DNA of 52,953 bases from Thermodesulfobacteriota bacterium (GCA_040755095.1 JBFMBH010000011.1:1-52953); one strand, 5' to 3'. Numbered from the stretch's first letter, positions 8,483 through 17,764 are shown. Program-made: numbers and translations. The notes: generated by a model not told the origin, from the letters alone.

Positions 8483-9201
8483 CGGTTCCCAGCCCGGCCC
8501 TGAAGAAGGCCTTTGTCCGCGAGAAGTTTGCGGCCATCGCCAAGCGCTATGATCTGCTGAACTCGGTCCTCTCCATGCAGGTGGACCGCTACTGGCGGTA
8601 CGTCACCACCCGGCTCCTGGCCGAGTTTCCTGCCGGGCCGGTTCTGGATCTGTGCGCCGGCACCTTGCCCCTGTCCCTGGAGCTGGCCCGCCAGGCCCGG
8701 GATCGCCGGGTGGTGGCCATCGATTTCTGCGAGGACATGCTCCGGGCCGGCCGGGCGGTGCTGCCGGCGGATGGCCGGCGGGGGCGGATCTTTCCGGTCT
8801 GTGGCGACGGCGAGGAGATCCCGGCCAGGAGCGACGCCTTCTGGGGTATCACCGTGGCCTTCGGGGTCCGCAACCTCTCCCGCACCGAGCGGGGTCTGGC
8901 GGAGATGCACCGGGTGCTGAAGCCCGGCGGCCGCCTCCTGATCCTGGAGTTCTCCCGGCCCAGCTCCTCCTGGTTCGGTCCCTTGTACCGCTTCTACCTG
9001 AACCGGGTGCTGCCCAAGGTGGCGGGGGCGGTCTCCGGGGACCGGGAGGCCTACGAGTATCTGGCCTCCTCCATCGCCGCCTTCTATGAGCCGGCCGAGC
9101 TTTTGGCCATGATGACCCGGGCCGGCTTCGTCGCCGTCGAGGCCAGGCCCCTCACCATGGGCATCGTCACCATCTACTCCGGCCGCAAGGCGAGGCCATG
9201 A
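8479..9201 (+). CDS. ubiE: demethylmenaquinone methyltransferase (UbiE/MenG)
   Basis: A 240-residue class I SAM methyltransferase. It has the UbiE motif near the N-terminus (KFAAIAKRYDLLNSVLS), the SAM-binding LDLCAGT around residue 57, and the FGVRNL and LKPGGRLLILEFSRP signatures. It performs the last step of menaquinone synthesis, C-methylation of demethylmenaquinol. The ATG overlaps the mqnA stop (ATGA), and the stop overlaps the ubiX start in the same way. The TTG two codons earlier is less likely. Confidence 0.92.
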   Translation: MTVPSPALKKAFVREKFAAIAKRYDLLNSVLSMQVDRYWRYVTTRLLAEFPAGPVLDLCAGTLPLSLELARQARDRRVVAIDFCEDMLRAGRAVLPADGRRGRIFPVCGDGEEIPARSDAFWGITVAFGVRNLSRTERGLAEMHRVLKPGGRLLILEFSRPSSSWFGPLYRFYLNRVLPKVAGAVSGDREAYEYLASSIAAFYEPAELLAMMTRAGFVAVEARPLTMGIVTIYSGRKARP

Positions 9202-9779
9202 AGGACGAGCGCCAGCGGGCGCTGGTGGCCATCACCGGCGCCTCCGGCAGCCTTTATGCCCTGCATGTGCTGGCCCAGTTGGCCCGGCTGGGCGTCGAGG
9301 TGCACGGCATCGTCTCCGAGGCCGGCCGCCAGGTGCTGGCCCTGGAGACGGATCGGGAGCCGGCTTCCCTGGCGGAAGTGGCGGTGTGGCACCGGGTGAC
9401 GGATCTCGCGGCGGCGCCGGCCAGCGGCTCCAGCCGCTATGCGGCCATGATCGTGGTGCCCTGCTCCATGGGCACCCTGGCGGCCATCGCCGGCGGCCTG
9501 TCCCGGAACCTCATCCACCGGGCCGCTGACGTCACGCTCAAGGAGCGGCGGCCCCTGGTGCTGGCGGTCCGGGAGAGTCCGGTGGGCCGCATCCACCTTG
9601 CGAACATGCTGGCGGCCCATGATGCCGGCGCCATCATCTGCCCGGCCATGCCCGCCTTCTACCATCGGCCTGCCTCCCTGGACGAGATGGCAGGCTACTT
9701 CGCCGGCCGGCTGTGCGAGCTGGCCGGTTTCCCGATTCCGGACCTGGCGCGGTGGCGAGGTGTCGACAATGGTGAATAA
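9198..9779 (+). CDS. ubiX: flavin prenyltransferase UbiX
   Basis: A 193-residue flavoprotein with the UbiX/Pad1 signatures GASGSLYALHVL, VPCSMGTLAAIAGG and CPAMPAFYH. UbiX makes prenylated FMN from dimethylallyl phosphate and FMN for a UbiD-type decarboxylase. In futalosine-pathway bacteria the UbiD/UbiX pair decarboxylates the 1,4-dihydroxy-6-naphthoate intermediate. The UbiD partner is not in this window. The gene is coupled to ubiE by an ATGA overlap and overlaps the next gene by 11 bases. Confidence 0.93.
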   Translation: MKDERQRALVAITGASGSLYALHVLAQLARLGVEVHGIVSEAGRQVLALETDREPASLAEVAVWHRVTDLAAAPASGSSRYAAMIVVPCSMGTLAAIAGGLSRNLIHRAADVTLKERRPLVLAVRESPVGRIHLANMLAAHDAGAIICPAMPAFYHRPASLDEMAGYFAGRLCELAGFPIPDLARWRGVDNGE

Positions 9780-10620
9780 GATCCGGACCCTTCTTGAGAT
9801 GATCAAGTTCGAGCACACGGTCTTTGCCCTGCCTTTTGCCTTCATGGGCGCCTTTCTGGCCGCCCGGGGTGTGCCGGACAGCCGGATCGCCGGCTGGGTG
9901 CTCCTGGCCATGGTGGGCGCCCGCACCGCTGCCATGGGCTTCAACCGCATCGTTGACCTGCCCTTCGACCGGGACAACCCGCGCACCGCCAATCGGGCCC
10001 TGGCCTCCGGCGCGGTGCGGCCCTGGGAGGCCTGGCTCATGGTGGTCGTCGCCGGCAGCCTCTTCTTCCTGGCCTGCCACCGGCTCAATCCCCTGACTCT
10101 CCTGGTGTCGCCGGTGATGATGGCCTTTGTTTTGGGCTACTCCTATACCAAGCGCTTCACCTGGCTGTGCCACGTGGTCCTGGGCATTGCCCTGAGTCTG
10201 TCGCCCCTGGGCGGCTGGATAGCGGTGACCGGCAGTCTGGCCGGCTTTCCGGCTGTGCTTTCCCTGGGGGTGCTTTTCTGGGTGGCCGGCTTCGATACCG
10301 TCTACGCCTGCCTGGACGCCGACTTCGACCGCAGTCGCGGGCTTTGCAGCCTGCCGGCCCGTTTCGGCCGCCGCCGGGCCTTCCAGCTGGCGGTGCTCTT
10401 CCACGTCATCGCCTTCGCCCTCTTCGTCAGCACCGGCCTGGTGGCCGGCCTCAACGCCTTCTATTACCTGGGCATCGCCGCTACCGCTGCGGCCCTTTTC
10501 TACCAGCACATCGTGGTCAACCCCCGGGACCTGTCCCGCATCCAGCTCTCCTTTTTCACCTTGAACGGCGCCATCAGCCTGACCCTGTTCGTGGCCACCT
10601 GGCTGGCCCTGGTCGTGTGA
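9769..10620 (+). CDS. mqnP: UbiA-family prenyltransferase (MqnP-like)
   Basis: A 283-residue polytopic membrane protein with about eight hydrophobic segments and the two aspartate-rich UbiA motifs, NRIVDLPFDRDNPRT and DADFDRSRG. These bind Mg-polyprenyl diphosphate. In this operon it should attach the isoprenoid chain to the dihydroxynaphthoate ring in the inner membrane. ATG 9769 is inside the end of ubiX. The longer reading frame from 9598 is antisense-like overlap with ubiX and is rejected. It is the last gene of the menaquinone cluster. Confidence 0.88.
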   Translation: MVNKIRTLLEMIKFEHTVFALPFAFMGAFLAARGVPDSRIAGWVLLAMVGARTAAMGFNRIVDLPFDRDNPRTANRALASGAVRPWEAWLMVVVAGSLFFLACHRLNPLTLLVSPVMMAFVLGYSYTKRFTWLCHVVLGIALSLSPLGGWIAVTGSLAGFPAVLSLGVLFWVAGFDTVYACLDADFDRSRGLCSLPARFGRRRAFQLAVLFHVIAFALFVSTGLVAGLNAFYYLGIAATAAALFYQHIVVNPRDLSRIQLSFFTLNGAISLTLFVATWLALVV

Positions 10621-10634
10621 CGGCTTTCCTGTCC

Positions 10635-10684
10635 GGGAGGCGACCTTGGCGTCGGAAAGGCTTCATTCCTGGCGGTCACCTCCC
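10635..10684 (+). other. long-stem hairpin between mqnP and the NifV-like gene
   Basis: Arms GGGAGGCGACC (10635-10645) and GGTCACCTCCC (10674-10684) pair over 11 bases with one mismatch, around a loop of about 28 bases. No T run follows, so it is not a standard intrinsic terminator. It may be a structured leader of the next gene or a Rho-dependent end of the menaquinone operon. No known riboswitch was recognised. Confidence 0.35.
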
Positions 10685-10778
10685 CCTTCGCCCGCCCCAG
10701 AAGCCGGGCATCGAACCTGCAAGCCTTCCTGTCCAGCGATTCATGTCCCAGGCTCTGCTGGTTGCGGGAGGATAGATC

Positions 10779-11933
10779 ATGCACGGACTGATCGACACCA
10801 CCTTGCGGGAAGGGGCCCAGACCGTCGGGGTATCGTTTGACCTGGCCGCGGCGAGGGCGATGGTCGATGGCCTGGTCGCGGTGGGGGTCGAGGAGATCGA
10901 GCTGGGCTGGGCGGCTGCCCAGGCCGAGCGGCTGGCCCCCCTCCTGGCCCATGCCCGGCGGAGGTCACCAGCGACCAGACTCGCCTTGTGGTGCCGGTGC
11001 CTGAAGGCCGACATCCGCCAGGCCGCCGCCCTGGGGCCCGACGTCCTGGCCCTGTCCCTGCCGGTTTCGGATCGGCATCTGGTCACCCGCCTGGGCCGTT
11101 CCCGGGAGTGGGCCGTGGCGGCCCTGGAGGAGGCGGTGGCCGAGGCGCGCCGCTCTGGGGGCCAGATCCTGGCCTTGGGCCTGGAGGATGCCACCCGGGC
11201 GGACGAGCCCTTCCTGCTGGCGGTGGCTGAGCGGGCGGCCACGTTGGGCGTCCAGCGGCTACGGCTGGCCGACACGGTGGGTGTAGCCAGCCCGGCCCGG
11301 ATCGCCGGTCTCATCCGGCGGCTGGCGGCTGTGCCCTGCCAGCTGGCGGTCCACACCCACAACGACTTCGGGATGGCCACCGCCAACGCCGTGGCGGCCC
11401 TGGAGGCCGGGGCGGCCTGGGCCGATGTCACCGTGCTGGGGCTGGGGGAGCGGGCCGGACTCGCCCGCCTGGAGGAGGTGGCGGCCTTTGCCGCCCTGCA
11501 CTGGGGGCGGGCTTACGACCTGGCGGCCCTGGCGCCGCTGTGCCGCACCGTGGCTGCCGCGGCCGGCAGCGCCATCCCGCCGGCCCATCCTGTGGTGGGA
11601 GAGCGGGTCTTCGCCTGTGAGACGGGCCTCCATCTCCAGGGACTGTACGCTGATCCCGCCACCTACGAACCGTTTCCTCCCGAACGGGTGGGCGGCCAGC
11701 GCCGGCTGCTGCTGGGCGCCAAGGCCGGCCGGCGGGCGGTGGCGGCCGCCCTTTCCCGCCTGGGGCGGCCGGTGGCGAATCCGGAGCTGGCATCCCTCAC
11801 CGGCGCCCTGCGCCGGCTGGCCGGCCACCTGCATCGCCCGCTTTCTGACGCCGAGCTGTTGGCCGCAGCCGGCCAAACCGGACCGCACGAGGCCCGGTGC
11901 GGGACCGGGGAGCCCTGCCCGCGACCGGGCTGA
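10779..11933 (+). CDS. homocitrate/isopropylmalate synthase family protein (NifV-like)
   Basis: A 384-residue acyltransferase of the HMGL/LeuA TIM-barrel family. The catalytic opening DTTLREGAQ (residues 6-14) and the metal-binding HTHNDFG are intact, followed by a short helical tail rather than the large LeuA regulatory domain. This length and build fit NifV/AksA-type homocitrate synthases, which condense acetyl-CoA with 2-oxoglutarate or a longer 2-oxoacid. No nitrogenase, lysine or coenzyme B genes are near, so the substrate is uncertain. A GGGAGGA ribosome site precedes ATG 10779. Confidence 0.75.
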   Translation: MHGLIDTTLREGAQTVGVSFDLAAARAMVDGLVAVGVEEIELGWAAAQAERLAPLLAHARRRSPATRLALWCRCLKADIRQAAALGPDVLALSLPVSDRHLVTRLGRSREWAVAALEEAVAEARRSGGQILALGLEDATRADEPFLLAVAERAATLGVQRLRLADTVGVASPARIAGLIRRLAAVPCQLAVHTHNDFGMATANAVAALEAGAAWADVTVLGLGERAGLARLEEVAAFAALHWGRAYDLAALAPLCRTVAAAAGSAIPPAHPVVGERVFACETGLHLQGLYADPATYEPFPPERVGGQRRLLLGAKAGRRAVAAALSRLGRPVANPELASLTGALRRLAGHLHRPLSDAELLAAAGQTGPHEARCGTGEPCPRPG

Positions 11934-12026
11934 GCGCCGGCGCCACCTCGGATTGGTCTGCCGGAAACGAGGGCGGCAGAGCGCTTGCGCAGCCGGTCAA
12001 GCACCGCCATTCCCTGCAAAATTCGG

Positions 12027-12055
12027 TTGTCCCGCTATCGGAGATCCTTTATTCT
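12027..12055 (+). promoter_or_regulatory. putative sigma70 promoter upstream of the OB-fold lipoprotein
   Basis: TTGTCC (12027-12032) and TATTCT (12050-12055) are 17 bp apart in the 276-base gap before the lipoprotein. This is a locally A/T-richer patch. The leader would be about 150 bases. The overlapping small frames in this gap look like shadows. Confidence 0.4.
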
Positions 12056-12209
12056 GTAGGGCCGAGACTTTTGGCCCCGGCCGGTCATGGGTGCTGCCTG
12101 CAGGGCGGCGCGGCGGCGGGGCTTGCTCGTTGGCGGCCGGGGCTCCAGCCGGAGCTGCAGCCGGATTGCTCAGCTCAGACACTACCCTTGGGGTACAGGA
12201 GAGGGCTCG

Positions 12210-13097
12210 ATGAAGAAGCAGAGCTTGTTGTTGGCGATGGCGGCGATACTGGCAGTGGCGGGGTGCAGCAAGGAGGGCGAGCCGCCGGCCCAGGCACCGG
12301 CCACTGGCAGCGCCCCGGCGTCCTCCTCCGGCGCGCCGGCCGGCGAGACCGCCACCAGCTGGGCCTTTGCCGGCAAGGTGGCCGAGACCATGAATGCCAG
12401 CGGCTACACCTATCTGCTGGTGGACAGTGGTCAGGAGAAGAAGTGGGTGGCCGTGCCCATGGTGCAGGTGACCCTGGGCGAGGAGGTGTCCTTCCAGGAC
12501 GGCCTCATCATGCGCAATTTTGAAAGCAAGGCCCTGGGCCGGGTCTTCGAGGAGGTGGTGTTCTCCTCGGGTATCGTCGGCAAGGCACCGGCCGGGATGC
12601 CGGGCGGCATGCCCCCGGCCATGGGCGGCAGCGCCCCGGCCCCTGGCGCGGCTGCCCCGGGCGGTGAGGCCGGCTCGTTTGCCGACGCCCTCAAGGCCGA
12701 GGGCGGAGCCGGCGGCCCTGCCCAGGCCATGCCGCCGGGCAGCGGCAAGGCGGTGGTGCCCTTTGCCGATGTCCGGGTGGAGAAGGCCCCTGGGCCCAAC
12801 GGCCACAGTGTTGCCGATCTCTTTGCCCGCGCCGGTGAGCTTTCGGGCAAGGAGGTGCAGGTGCGGGGCAAGGTGACCAAGGTGTCCCGGAACATCATGG
12901 GCAAGAACTGGATCCACCTCCAGGACGGAACCGGTGATCCGGTGGCGAATACCCACGATCTGGTGGTCACCTCCCAGGAGGCACCCAATGTCGGCGACGT
13001 TGTCCTCGCCTCCGGCGTCCTGGAGGCCAACAAGGATTTCGGCTCCGGCTACAACTACCAGGTGATCGTCGAGGACGTCAAGGTCACCAAGGAGTAA
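12210..13097 (+). CDS. OB-fold lipoprotein, two-domain
   Basis: A 295-residue protein with a lipoprotein signal peptide (MKKQSLLLAMAAILAVAGC, modified cysteine at residue 19), so it is anchored in the envelope. The C-terminal 90 residues form an OB-fold-like module of the nucleic-acid-binding/tRNA-anticodon type (GKEVQVRGKVTKVS, then WIHLQDGTGD). The N-terminal half contains a shorter, similar beta-rich unit (SWAFAGKVAETMNASGYTYLL), joined by a Gly/Pro/Ala/Met-rich linker. Function unknown; no catalytic residues are evident. A GGAGAGGG ribosome site precedes ATG 12210. The longer upstream frame is ignored. Confidence 0.8.
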   Translation: MKKQSLLLAMAAILAVAGCSKEGEPPAQAPATGSAPASSSGAPAGETATSWAFAGKVAETMNASGYTYLLVDSGQEKKWVAVPMVQVTLGEEVSFQDGLIMRNFESKALGRVFEEVVFSSGIVGKAPAGMPGGMPPAMGGSAPAPGAAAPGGEAGSFADALKAEGGAGGPAQAMPPGSGKAVVPFADVRVEKAPGPNGHSVADLFARAGELSGKEVQVRGKVTKVSRNIMGKNWIHLQDGTGDPVANTHDLVVTSQEAPNVGDVVLASGVLEANKDFGSGYNYQVIVEDVKVTKE

Positions 13098-13154
13098 GCG
13101 TGGCCGGGAGAGCCTCCGGCACGCCGGTGCCACACAACCGGAGGCAGAGGACCG

Positions 13155-14111
13155 ATGGTCTCGGTGGTGGTTGGCCCCGGCTCCCTGGGCTGTCTTTTTG
13201 CCGCCTTCCTGGCCGCTGATGCCGGCGCGGAGGTCTGGCTCCTGGACAAGCGGCCGGAACGGGCTGCTTACCTGGCTGCCCAGGGGATCATCATCGAGGC
13301 CGCTGGCCGGACCCGCCGGGTGCGGGTCCGGGCCACGGCCCAGCCAGGGGAGATCCCGGCCTGCGATCTCGTCCTGTTGACCGTCAAGGCCCATGCCGTG
13401 GCCGCTGCCCTGGCCCGTCTGCCGGCAGGGCTCTTTCGCCCCCAAGGCCTGCTCGTCACCCTGGAGAATGGCATCGCCCATCTGCCCCTGCTGGCGACCT
13501 GGACGACAGCGCCGGCCGCCCTGGGGGTGACCGCCCAGGGCGCCACGTTGTTGGCTACCGGCCAGGTGCGCCACGCCGGCCAGGGGCCGACCTGGCTCGG
13601 CTTTTCCGCTGCGGTGTCGCAGGATTTGGCCAGTCGCCTGGAGGCGGTGGCGGCGCACCTGACCCGGGTGGGGCTGCCGGCGCAGGTGGCGCCGGACATC
13701 CTGGGCCAGGTGTGGCTGAAGCTCATGGTCAACGCCGGTATCAATGCCCTGACCGCGCTCCTGGATTGCCCGAACGGTGCGCTGCCGGAGCGGCCCGAGG
13801 CGAGGGCCCTCCTGGAGCAGGCAGTGGCCGAGACGGTCGCGGTGGCCCGCAAGAAGGGGGTGGCGGTCCCGGAGGATCCCGTCGCCATGACCGTGGCGGT
13901 CTGCCAGGCCACGGCGGCCAACATCTCCTCCATGCTGCAGGACGTCCGGGCCGGCCGGCCCACCGAGATCGAGGCCATCAACGGCGCGGTGGCGGCGGAG
14001 GCCAGGCGCCTGGGGATGGCAGCGCCGGTCAACGAGGCCTTGTGCCGGGCGGTGCAGGCGGTTTCCGCCGGCCGGCCCCCCGAGATGCCCGGCCTGCAGG
14101 CCCGGCCGTAG
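13155..14111 (+). CDS. panE: 2-dehydropantoate 2-reductase (ApbA/PanE family)
   Basis: A 318-residue NADP-dependent ketopantoate reductase. The N-terminal Rossmann glycine motif GPGSLGCLFA, the catalytic-lysine region VWLKLMVNAGINALTAL and the C-terminal SSMLQDVRAGRPTEIEAINGAV are all present. The enzyme makes pantoate for pantothenate and CoA synthesis. Start ATG 13155 has a GAGG stretch about nine bases upstream. It lies 57 bases after the lipoprotein and 75 before metK; no pathway partner is adjacent. Confidence 0.9.
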   Translation: MVSVVVGPGSLGCLFAAFLAADAGAEVWLLDKRPERAAYLAAQGIIIEAAGRTRRVRVRATAQPGEIPACDLVLLTVKAHAVAAALARLPAGLFRPQGLLVTLENGIAHLPLLATWTTAPAALGVTAQGATLLATGQVRHAGQGPTWLGFSAAVSQDLASRLEAVAAHLTRVGLPAQVAPDILGQVWLKLMVNAGINALTALLDCPNGALPERPEARALLEQAVAETVAVARKKGVAVPEDPVAMTVAVCQATAANISSMLQDVRAGRPTEIEAINGAVAAEARRLGMAAPVNEALCRAVQAVSAGRPPEMPGLQARP

Positions 14112-14186
14112 ACCGTCCTTCCGATCTGTCAACTCGTGGCTTTTTCGTCCCCATACCATCCATAACGGAATCAAGAAGGAGGATCC

Positions 14187-15368
14187 ATGGGCAGCTATCT
14201 CTTCACCTCGGAGTCGGTGACCGAGGGCCATCCGGACAAGGTCGCTGATCAGATCTCGGATGCCATTCTGGACGCCATCATGGCCAAGGACCCCCGGTGC
14301 CGGGTGGCCTGCGAGACCCTGGTCACCACCGGCCTGGCCTTGATCGCCGGCGAGATCACCACCTCGGCCTGGGTGGACATGCCGCAGGTGGTGCGCGACA
14401 CCATCGCCGAGATCGGCTACACCTCGCCGGAGTATGGCTTTGATGCCAAGACCTGCGCCGTGCTTACCAGCATCGACAAGCAGTCGCCGGACATCGCCCT
14501 GGGGGTGAACGAGGGCACCGGTCTCGACCTGGAGCAGGGGGCCGGCGACCAGGGCCTGATGTTCGGCTACGCCTGCCGGGAGACCCGGGTGTTGATGCCC
14601 ATGCCCATCATCTATGCCCACCGCCTCACCAAGCGCCTGGCGGACGTGCGGCGGGCTGGCCGGCTGCCCTGGCTGCGGCCGGACGGCAAGAGCCAAGTCA
14701 CCATCGAATACCAGGACGGCAAGCCCAAGCGGGTGGAGGCCATCGTCCTGTCCACCCAGCACGACCCGTCGGTGGAGTACAGCGAGCTCAAGGAAGGGGT
14801 GATGGAGGAGATCGTGAAGCCCATCATCCCGGAGGGGATGGTGGACGCCCAGACAAAATACTTCATCAACCCGACCGGCCGCTTCGTGATCGGCGGCCCG
14901 GTGGCGGACTGCGGCGTCACCGGCCGGAAGATCATCGTCGACACGTACGGCGGCATGGGCTCCCACGGTGGCGGTGCCTTCTCCGGCAAGGATCCTTCCA
15001 AGGTGGACCGCTCCTCCTCCTACATGGGCCGCTATGTGGCCAAGAATCTGGTGGCCGCCGGCATTGCCGACCAGGTCGAGGTGCAGATCGCGTATGCCAT
15101 CGGCATCTCCCGGCCGGTATCGGTGAACGTCAACACCTTTGGCAACGGCCGCATCGACGAGGAGCGGATCAAGACCCTCATCACAGAGCATTTCGACCTC
15201 CGGCCCCGGGGGATCATCCAGCATCTGGACCTCCTGCGGCCCATCTTCAAGAAGACCGCGGCCTACGGCCACTTCGGCCGGGAATGGGAGGAGTTCACCT
15301 GGGAGCGCACCGACAAGGCGGAGGCCCTGCGGGATGCTGCCGGCCTGCCGGCGAAGGAGGCCTGCTGA
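14187..15368 (+). CDS. metK: S-adenosylmethionine synthetase MetK
   Basis: A 393-residue protein matching MetK throughout: [20 protein letters not shown] at the N-terminus, [12 protein letters not shown], and the phosphate-binding [16 protein letters not shown]. It forms SAM from methionine and ATP. A strong AAGGAGGATCC ribosome site precedes ATG 14187. The stop overlaps the ahcY start by one base (TGATG), linking SAM production to SAH removal. I see no SAM or SAH riboswitch in the 75 bases upstream. SAM is used by the radical SAM and methyltransferase enzymes elsewhere in the window. Confidence 0.97.
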   Translation: MGSYLFTSESVTEGHPDKVADQISDAILDAIMAKDPRCRVACETLVTTGLALIAGEITTSAWVDMPQVVRDTIAEIGYTSPEYGFDAKTCAVLTSIDKQSPDIALGVNEGTGLDLEQGAGDQGLMFGYACRETRVLMPMPIIYAHRLTKRLADVRRAGRLPWLRPDGKSQVTIEYQDGKPKRVEAIVLSTQHDPSVEYSELKEGVMEEIVKPIIPEGMVDAQTKYFINPTGRFVIGGPVADCGVTGRKIIVDTYGGMGSHGGGAFSGKDPSKVDRSSSYMGRYVAKNLVAAGIADQVEVQIAYAIGISRPVSVNVNTFGNGRIDEERIKTLITEHFDLRPRGIIQHLDLLRPIFKKTAAYGHFGREWEEFTWERTDKAEALRDAAGLPAKEAC

Positions 15369-16663
15369 TGGGCGCCGATCAGGATTACAAGGTGGCGGAT
15401 CTGGCCCTGGCCGAGTGGGGCCGCAAGGAGATCCGCATCGCCGAGACCGAGATGCCCGGGCTCATGGCCCTGCGGAACGAGCTTGCCGGCCGGCAGCCCC
15501 TGGCCGGGGCCCGCATCGCCGGCTGCCTGCACATGACCATCCAGACCGCGGTGCTCATGGAGACCCTCATCGCCCTGGGCGCCGAGATCCGCTGGTCGTC
15601 GTGCAACATCTTCTCCACCCAGGACCATGCGGCTGCGGCCATGGCGGCTGCCGGCATCCCGGTCTTTGCCTGGAAGGGGGAGACCGAAGAGGAGTTCTGG
15701 TGGTGCATCGACAGGACCATCTTCGGGCCGGACGGCTGGCGGCCGAACATGATCCTGGACGATGGCGGTGATCTCACCCAGGTGTTGCATGCCAAATACC
15801 CGGAGCTCATGGCCGGTGTTCGCGGCATCAGCGAAGAGACCACTACCGGCGTGCACCGTCTGTACGAGATGACCAGGAAGGGCGAGCTGTTGGCCCCGGC
15901 CATCAATGTCAACGACTCGGTGACCAAGTCCAAGTTCGACAACCTCTACGGCTGCCGGGAGTCCCTGATCGACGGCATCAAACGGGGCACCGACGTCATG
16001 ATCGCCGGCAAGATCGCGGTGGTCTGCGGCTACGGGGATGTGGGCAAGGGCTGCGCCCAGGCCTTCCGCGGCATGGGCGCCACGGTCTGGGTGACGGAGG
16101 TGGATCCCATCTGCGCCCTGCAGGCGGTCATGGAGGGCTACCGGGTGGTGACCATGGAGGAGGCGGCGCCGGTCGCCGACATCTTCGTCACCGCCACCGG
16201 CAACGTGCGGGTGATCACCCGGGCCCACATGGAGGCGATGAAGGATCAGGCCATCGTCTGCAACATCGGCCACTTCGATGCCGAGATCGACATCGCCAGC
16301 ATCCGGAGCCTGCCCTGGGAGAACATCAAGCCCCAGGTGGACCACGTGATCTTCCCGGACGGCAAGAGGATCATCATCCTGGCCGAGGGCCGGCTGGTGA
16401 ACCTGGGCTGCGCCACCGGCCATCCCAGCTTTGTGATGAGCAACTCCTTCACCAACCAGGTGATCGCCCAGCTCGAGCTTTGGCAGCACAGTGATCGCTA
16501 CGAAAGGCGGGTCTATCTGCTGCCCAAGCACCTGGACGAGCGGGTGGCCCGGCTGCACCTGGCCAAAGCAGGGGCCAAGCTGACCGCTCTCACCTCCGAG
16601 CAGGCCGCCTACATCGGCGTGCCGGTGGAAGGGCCCTACAAGCCCGAGTACTACCGCTATTAG
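15368..16663 (+). CDS. ahcY: adenosylhomocysteinase AhcY
   Basis: A 431-residue S-adenosylhomocysteine hydrolase. Diagnostic segments are [15 protein letters not shown], the NAD-binding [19 protein letters not shown] and the C-terminal KPEYYRY. The family's long insertion is absent, as in many bacteria and archaea. It splits SAH into adenosine and homocysteine, relieving product inhibition of methyltransferases. The ATG at 15368 shares its first base with the metK stop, so translation is coupled. The gene ends just before the inverted 9-base-period repeat. Confidence 0.97.
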   Translation: MGADQDYKVADLALAEWGRKEIRIAETEMPGLMALRNELAGRQPLAGARIAGCLHMTIQTAVLMETLIALGAEIRWSSCNIFSTQDHAAAAMAAAGIPVFAWKGETEEEFWWCIDRTIFGPDGWRPNMILDDGGDLTQVLHAKYPELMAGVRGISEETTTGVHRLYEMTRKGELLAPAINVNDSVTKSKFDNLYGCRESLIDGIKRGTDVMIAGKIAVVCGYGDVGKGCAQAFRGMGATVWVTEVDPICALQAVMEGYRVVTMEEAAPVADIFVTATGNVRVITRAHMEAMKDQAIVCNIGHFDAEIDIASIRSLPWENIKPQVDHVIFPDGKRIIILAEGRLVNLGCATGHPSFVMSNSFTNQVIAQLELWQHSDRYERRVYLLPKHLDERVARLHLAKAGAKLTALTSEQAAYIGVPVEGPYKPEYYRY

Positions 16664-16687
16664 CCCTGAGGGCCGTGTCGGCCCGGG

Positions 16688-16782
16688 ATGGACGGTATGG
16701 ACCAGATGGACCAGATGGACAGGATGGACAGAATGGGCCGGGGTGTCGGGTCCATGGAGTCCATGCTGTCCATCCTGTCCAT
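16688..16782. repeat. inverted arrays of a 9-bp-period ATGGAC/GTCCAT repeat
   Basis: Five copies of ATGGACnnn start at 16688, 16697, 16706, 16715 and 16724. After a 20-base spacer, four copies of the reverse complement GTCCATnnn start at 16750, 16759, 16768 and 16777. All have an exact 9-base period. The arms can pair into a hairpin of about 35 bp interrupted only at some of the variable triplets. The element sits between the convergent ahcY and birA genes and may serve as a two-way transcription barrier. No long T run is present. Confidence 0.85.
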
Positions 16783-16799
16783 GCTGCCCGGGGACCTCT

Positions 16800-17612
16800 T
16801 CACGGAAGCCTTGGCCGCCGCCCCAGCCGCAGGTCGCCGCTCAGGACCGCATGGCGGCGGCCGCTAGCCTCCTGCACCTGCAGCACCCCCTGGTCGTCGG
16901 GCCCCAGGCTCCAGCCGGCGACGACGCGGCCATCCACCGCCACCACCTCCAGCCATTGACCGGCCAGGGCGTCCCGCTGCCGCCAGGCAGCCAGGATGCG
17001 GGCAAAGCCGCCGGCCTCCAGCTCCGCCAGCACGCCCTCCAGCTCCAGAAGGATCGCGGCCAGGATGACACCCCGCTCCAGGGGAGCGCTGGTGTGGGCA
17101 GACAGCCAGGTGGCCCGGGCGGCCAGCGCCGCCGGCAGGCCACCGGGCGGCTCCTTGCTGTTGAGGCCAAGGCCCAGCACCACCACCGGTCCGCCAGGGG
17201 AGGGCCCGGTCTCGGCCAGGATGCCGCCGCACTTGCGGCCAGCGAGCAGGAGATCGTTGGGCCATTTCAGGCCCGGCGCCAAACCGGCGGCTCGTGCCAA
17301 TGCCCGGCAGACGGCCAGGCCGGCGGCCAGGGTCAGCTTGGGCAGATCGGCGGCCGCCAGCTGGGGCCGCAGGATGAGGGAGGCGTACAGGCCGGCGCCC
17401 GGCGGCGAGTGCCAGGAATGGCCCAGCCGTCCCCGGCCGGCGGTCTGGCGGTCCGCCAGGAAGAGGGCCCCCGCCGGCGCGCCGGCCGCGGCAGCCGCCA
17501 GGGCATCGGCATTGGTGGATCCGGTTTCCGTAAGAGCGGTGACAGGCCCGCGGCCCAGGAAGCGGGTGGCCAGGCGGGCCTGCCAGGCCTGGGGGGTAAG
17601 GAGGTCGGTCAT
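16800..17612 (-). CDS. birA: biotin--[acetyl-CoA-carboxylase] ligase BirA (no repressor domain)
   Basis: A 270-residue biotin protein ligase. The catalytic core shows ETGSTNADAL, TAGRGRLGHSW, the biotin/AMP lysine region LKWPNDLLLAGRKCGGIL and a GLGLN segment, followed by a small C-terminal SH3-like cap. It activates biotin as biotinyl-AMP and transfers it to the carboxylase carrier protein. The N-terminal winged-helix repressor domain of E. coli BirA is missing, so it is an enzyme-only (group I) form. It is convergent with ahcY and divergent from the tautomerase gene. Confidence 0.92.
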   Translation of the reverse strand: MTDLLTPQAWQARLATRFLGRGPVTALTETGSTNADALAAAAAGAPAGALFLADRQTAGRGRLGHSWHSPPGAGLYASLILRPQLAAADLPKLTLAAGLAVCRALARAAGLAPGLKWPNDLLLAGRKCGGILAETGPSPGGPVVVLGLGLNSKEPPGGLPAALAARATWLSAHTSAPLERGVILAAILLELEGVLAELEAGGFARILAAWRQRDALAGQWLEVVAVDGRVVAGWSLGPDDQGVLQVQEASGRRHAVLSGDLRLGRRPRLP

Positions 17613-17692
17613 GGCGCTGCAGTGTCATCCCAGGGCCGCAGCCTGTCAACAGGGCCGTTCCGGCAAGGCTGCGGGCGGGCCCCAAATAACCT

Positions 17693-17719
17693 TTGACAAG
17701 GCCGGCTGAGGCATAGCAT
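17693..17719 (+). promoter_or_regulatory. putative promoter of the tautomerase-ligA-acyP group
   Basis: A consensus TTGACA (17693-17698) is followed after 15 bp by TAGCAT (17714-17719), about 45 bases upstream of the tautomerase ATG. The spacer is short, so the -10 assignment is tentative. Confidence 0.45.
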
Positions 17720-17764
17720 CTTGGGGCCTGCACGGATGCCCCGTTCTTTCCCCTGGAGGCCCCC

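Noticed and set aside
10621-10778. Possible molybdenum-cofactor or other riboswitch before the NifV-like gene
   Set aside because: A strong stem is present, but no consensus core could be matched, so only the hairpin is reported.
14112-14186. Possible SAM or SAH riboswitch before metK-ahcY
   Set aside because: The 75-base gap shows no conserved core of either class, and it has little room for one beyond the ribosome site.
11997-15272. 1091-codon minus-strand open frame
   Set aside because: It lies antisense to the lipoprotein, panE and metK, and the translation is low-complexity with no domain. Long antisense frames are expected at this GC content.
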